Source: CAVRGQ01 sp963720785 (GTDB lineage Bacteria; Actinomycetota; Acidimicrobiia; IMCC26256; DASPTH01). Taken from it: DNA of 64,000 bases. Both the position numbers and the translations under genes were made by a program. Shown here in pieces: positions 61,735 to 64,000 of the stretch. The notes under the pieces are model-generated. The model searched no databases. It had not been told where the DNA came from and was given only the letters and a program-made list of their open reading frames with translations. Position 1 is the first letter of the stretch. Each line of letters starts with the position of its first letter. Location: positions 62,001 to 126,000 of the forward strand of contig CAVRGQ010000005.1 in NCBI GenBank assembly GCA_963720785.1, in the 5' to 3' direction.

Positions 61735-63024
61735 TCATCGGGCGCGGTCGAGGACGGAACGCCAGAGTGTGGCGCGTCGCGCCCTCCGCCGCAGCAGGTA
61801 GGCAAGGACCGCCGGGTCGCCCGCGGCCCCCGCACGCGCCGCGACCGCCGCGAGCTCGGCGTCACCGCCGGTGAGCCCGAGGGACGTGGCGAGGTCGACG
61901 CGGTCGAGTGCCTCGATGTCGGCGCCGAAGCGGTCGTGGTCCCGGAGGTACGCGACCAGGATCTGCGCGTTGCGGGTGTCGTCACGAACCGGGGGATCGT
62001 CGATCGCCCGGACCGCACGCCGGAGAGTGGCGCGGAGGTCGTCGTAGAACGCGGAACGCGGCGTGTCGCGGTCGGCGGGTATCTCGACCGTCGGCGCCTC
62101 GACGCCGGTGAGCACGACGAGCGCGTCGGCCAGACCGCGCAGAAATCGCTGAGTCGCGAGGAGATACGGCGCCCACCCGCGCGCCGCCGCCGCGTTGCAC
62201 CGCGAGCGAGGTCGTCACCGCGCAGCGGTACTGCACCGCGACGCCGTAGTACGCGAGACGCGCGGGATCGACGGCGATGCCGCTGCGACGCTCGTAGCGA
62301 TCGAGGAGGGCGGCAATGGCGGGATCCTCACCCAGCCGCATGACGATCCAGGCGAGGTCGTCCACCGGATCGCCGAGGTGCGCGAACTCCATGTCGACGA
62401 GGCCGGTCACCCGTCCCTCGCGCACGAGGAAGTTGCCGGGGCCGGTGTCGCCTTGCACGAACGCAGTGCGCCCGACCAGCTGCGGCGCGTGCGCGTGCAG
62501 GTACGTGCCGGCGTAGACGAGGAGCGGGTCGAGGTCCTCCACCGCTGCCGCGAGTCGGGCCCACCCGCGAGGTCGAGACAGGCGTGGTCCTCGGGGGTCG
62601 CCGGCCGCTCGAACCCGGGGAGGTCGAGCGACGCGACGTCGATGGCGTGCAGCTCCACGATGATGTCGACGAAGTGGTCGAGCGCGGATCGGCGCTCCGC
62701 GTCGTCGAGCCGCGAGAGGTCGTCGGTTCCCTCCAGACGTTCCATCAGCACTGCGAGTCCGTCGGGCGCGACCGCCACCACGTGCGGGACCGGCACCGCG
62801 GTCGGTTCCAACGCCCGGTACGCCGTCGCTTCGCGCGCCAGGGTGATCTCCGTCCCGGTGAACGAGCCGTCGTCGTCCACTCGCAGCACGAGACGCGAGG
62901 GCGGCGCGGCCCCCGCGACATCGACGAGGTACGTGCTGCGCGAACCGCCCGACGCCGGGCGCGACCACGACACCACCTCTGCCCCGGTGACCTCCTCGAC
63001 CCAGCTGCGCCGCTCGGTGTCCAC
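61735..63024 (-). CDS. APH-fold phosphotransferase (ACAD10/LvaA-like), two apparent indels
   Basis: About 429 residues after repair near 62568 and 62195; net length is a whole number of codons. N-lobe SGGSRSTYLVDVAGAAPP and LAREATAYRALEPTAVPVPH; LLMER-type hinge AVLMERLEGTDDLS. C-lobe catalytic loop FVQGDTGPGNFLV (QGD-x4-N) and metal loop LVDMEFAHLGDPVDDLAW; the tail RSAFYDDLRATLRRAVRAID is a family feature. Lies 35 nt after an ACAD stop and before a ligase. In levulinate and related 4-hydroxyacid pathways an APH kinase phosphorylates 4-hydroxyacyl-CoA for ACAD-catalysed elimination, the best precedent. GTG 63024 start. Confidence 0.83.
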
Positions 63025-63059
63025 CCCGCGACTGTCGCGCGTCGCCCGGACGTCCGCGG

Positions 63060-64000
63060 CTACGCCGTGCGCTGGGTCCCGACGCGCAGGTCGCGGAAGG
63101 CGACGTCGCGGTCGAAGCTGGGCTCCTTCGGCAGCCCCAGCACCCGCTCGCCGATGATGTTGCGCTGGATCTCGCTCGTGCCGCCCGCGATGCCGAGCAT
63201 CGGGACGAACAACAGCGTCGCCGCCTGCTCCCCACCGGACGGGTCGTCGGCATCCCACGCAACGCCACCGGGGCCGGCGATCGCCACCACGACGTCGGCG
63301 CCGCGCTTGCCCAGGATCGCAGTCGCGAGCTTGGCCACGGATCCCTCGGGCCCCGGCGCGCGTCCCGCGACGAGCGCGGCGCGGATCCGACCGCCGAGGA
63401 GCGTGAGGATCCGCTCGCGGGTGTAGAGGTCGGCGAGCTCCTGGCGCACGATCGGGTCGTCGGTGCTGCCCTTGCGCCGGGCGAGGTCGAGCAACGTGAC
63501 GAACGAATCGCCGCCGAGCCGCTGCGAGCTCCCGCCCGCACCGATCGCGACGCGCTCGTTGGCCAGCATGGCGACCGACACCCGCCAGCCGTCGTCGACG
63601 TCGCCGACCACTGCATCGGCCGGCAGCCGCACGTCGTCGAGGAACACCTCGTTGAAGTGCGCCTCACCGTTGATCTGGCGGAGCGGGAGCGTGCTCACGC
63701 CCGCCGCTTTCATGTCGACGATGAACATCGTGATGCCGCGGTGCTTGGGCACATCGACGTTGGTGCGGGCCAGCAGGAGTCCGTAGTCACAGAAGTGGGC
63801 GCCGGAGGTCCACACCTTCTGGCCGTTCACGACCCACTCGTCGCCGTCGCGGACCGCCTTCGTCTGCAGGCTCGCGACGTCGGAGCCGGCCCCGGGCTCG
63901 GAGAACAGCTGGCACCACACCGCTTCGCCGTTGAGGAGCCCCGGCAGGCAGCGACGGCGCTGGTCGTCGGTGCCGAACTCGAGCAGCGTGGGGGCGCACA
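63060..64000 (-). CDS. Acyl-CoA dehydrogenase, 5' end cut off by window edge
   Basis: The last 313 codons are visible. FEFGTDDQRRRCLPGLLNG-type segment at the edge, FAD loop WCQLFSEPGAGSDVASLQTK, NGQKVWTSGAHFCDYGLLLA, GDVDDGWRVSVAMLANERVA, and AGGTSEIQRNIIGERVLGLP ending KEPSFDRDVAFRDL. The same tail marks the ACAD at 50975 as a paralogue. First visible gene of the ACAD-kinase-ligase operon; the start lies beyond the window. Confidence 0.92.
   Translation of the reverse strand, partial: CAPTLLEFGTDDQRRRCLPGLLNGEAVWCQLFSEPGAGSDVASLQTKAVRDGDEWVVNGQKVWTSGAHFCDYGLLLARTNVDVPKHRGITMFIVDMKAAGVSTLPLRQINGEAHFNEVFLDDVRLPADAVVGDVDDGWRVSVAMLANERVAIGAGGSSQRLGGDSFVTLLDLARRKGSTDDPIVRQELADLYTRERILTLLGGRIRAALVAGRAPGPEGSVAKLATAILGKRGADVVVAIAGPGGVAWDADDPSGGEQAATLLFVPMLGIAGGTSEIQRNIIGERVLGLPKEPSFDRDVAFRDLRVGTQRTA

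Noticed and set aside
1..64000. Mobile elements, prophage, tRNA or rRNA genes
   Set aside because: No transposase or integrase motifs, terminal inverted repeats, cloverleaf tRNA sequences or rRNA segments were found by reading both strands.

Overview
This is a very GC-rich, gene-dense window with almost no intergenic space: no stretch over 300 bases lacks a gene. It has no rRNA, tRNA, CRISPR array, IS element or phage gene. The content points to an actinobacterium: F420-type luciferase-like (LLM) oxidoreductases, an FDOR-type flavin/F420 protein, FadE, FadD and Ltp-style lipid catabolism, GTG starts, GTGA/ATGA stop-start overlaps and leaderless promoters. Acidimicrobiia or a mycobacterial relative is my inference; no marker gene is present to settle it.

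Nearly everything is aerobic acyl-CoA catabolism. There are seven acyl-CoA dehydrogenases, nine crotonase-family proteins, eight short-chain dehydrogenases, four acyl-CoA ligases, two CaiB-type CoA-transferase/racemase genes (one a double-length fusion), a thiolase, a thiolase-like lipid-transfer protein with its DUF35 partner, MaoC and PaaI hotdog enzymes, two P450s with one 3Fe-4S ferredoxin, a CoxL-like molybdenum hydroxylase, a GMC oxidoreductase, four amidohydrolase_2 proteins, three LLM enzymes and two APH-fold kinases. This suggests a catabolic island for a cyclic or branched substrate such as a terpenoid, steroid-like or alicyclic acid. The substrate itself cannot be read from sequence.

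Layout. 1-2841 (-): ACAD, crotonase, SDR, divergent from an ACAD (2920-4139). 4144-10081 (-): a ParB/StrR-like regulator downstream of a Liv-type importer whose two permeases and one ATPase are a single LivH-LivM-LivG polypeptide, with LivF and a binding protein. 10157-13852 (+): DUF35, lipid-transfer protein, a possible mini-ORF, crotonase, thiolase. 13919-17439 (+): CoxL-like hydroxylase, ferredoxin, SDR. 17393-18181 (-): SDR. 18337-23619 (+): double CoA-transferase, SDR, amidohydrolase, crotonase. 23649-25217 (-): two tandem GntR/FCD regulators. 25346-29590 (+): SDR, crotonase, kinase, SDR, crotonase with overlapping ends. 29587-33799 (-): ligase, ACAD, ligase. 33945-37465 (+): MaoC, crotonase, P450, SDR. 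37370-37999 (-): TetR. 38029-41823 (+): two LLMs, amidohydrolase, PaaI. 41880-44715 (-): GMC and amidohydrolase. 44796-46918 (+): racemase and LLM. 46923-55091 (-): a seven-gene operon (P450, ligase, ACAD, amidohydrolase, two ACADs, FDOR), with a double GntR just upstream. 56652-59291 (-): crotonase, unknown protein, crotonase. 59355-60110 (+): crotonase. 60123-64000 (-): ligase, kinase, ACAD.

Together the genes could import a substrate, activate it (ligases, CoA-transferases), hydroxylate it (P450s, CoxL, GMC, LLMs) and shorten it by beta-oxidation and retro-aldol cleavage. About a quarter of the genes carry one or more apparent single-base indels with full conservation on both sides. I read these as sequence or assembly errors and annotate each as one interrupted gene. 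Regulatory DNA is unusually legible: recurrent AATCAG/CTGACTGAT elements, a GTTGAAT/ATTCAAC palindrome, AGTGCACT palindromes, and six TAnnnT hexamers placed 6-7 nt before start codons.
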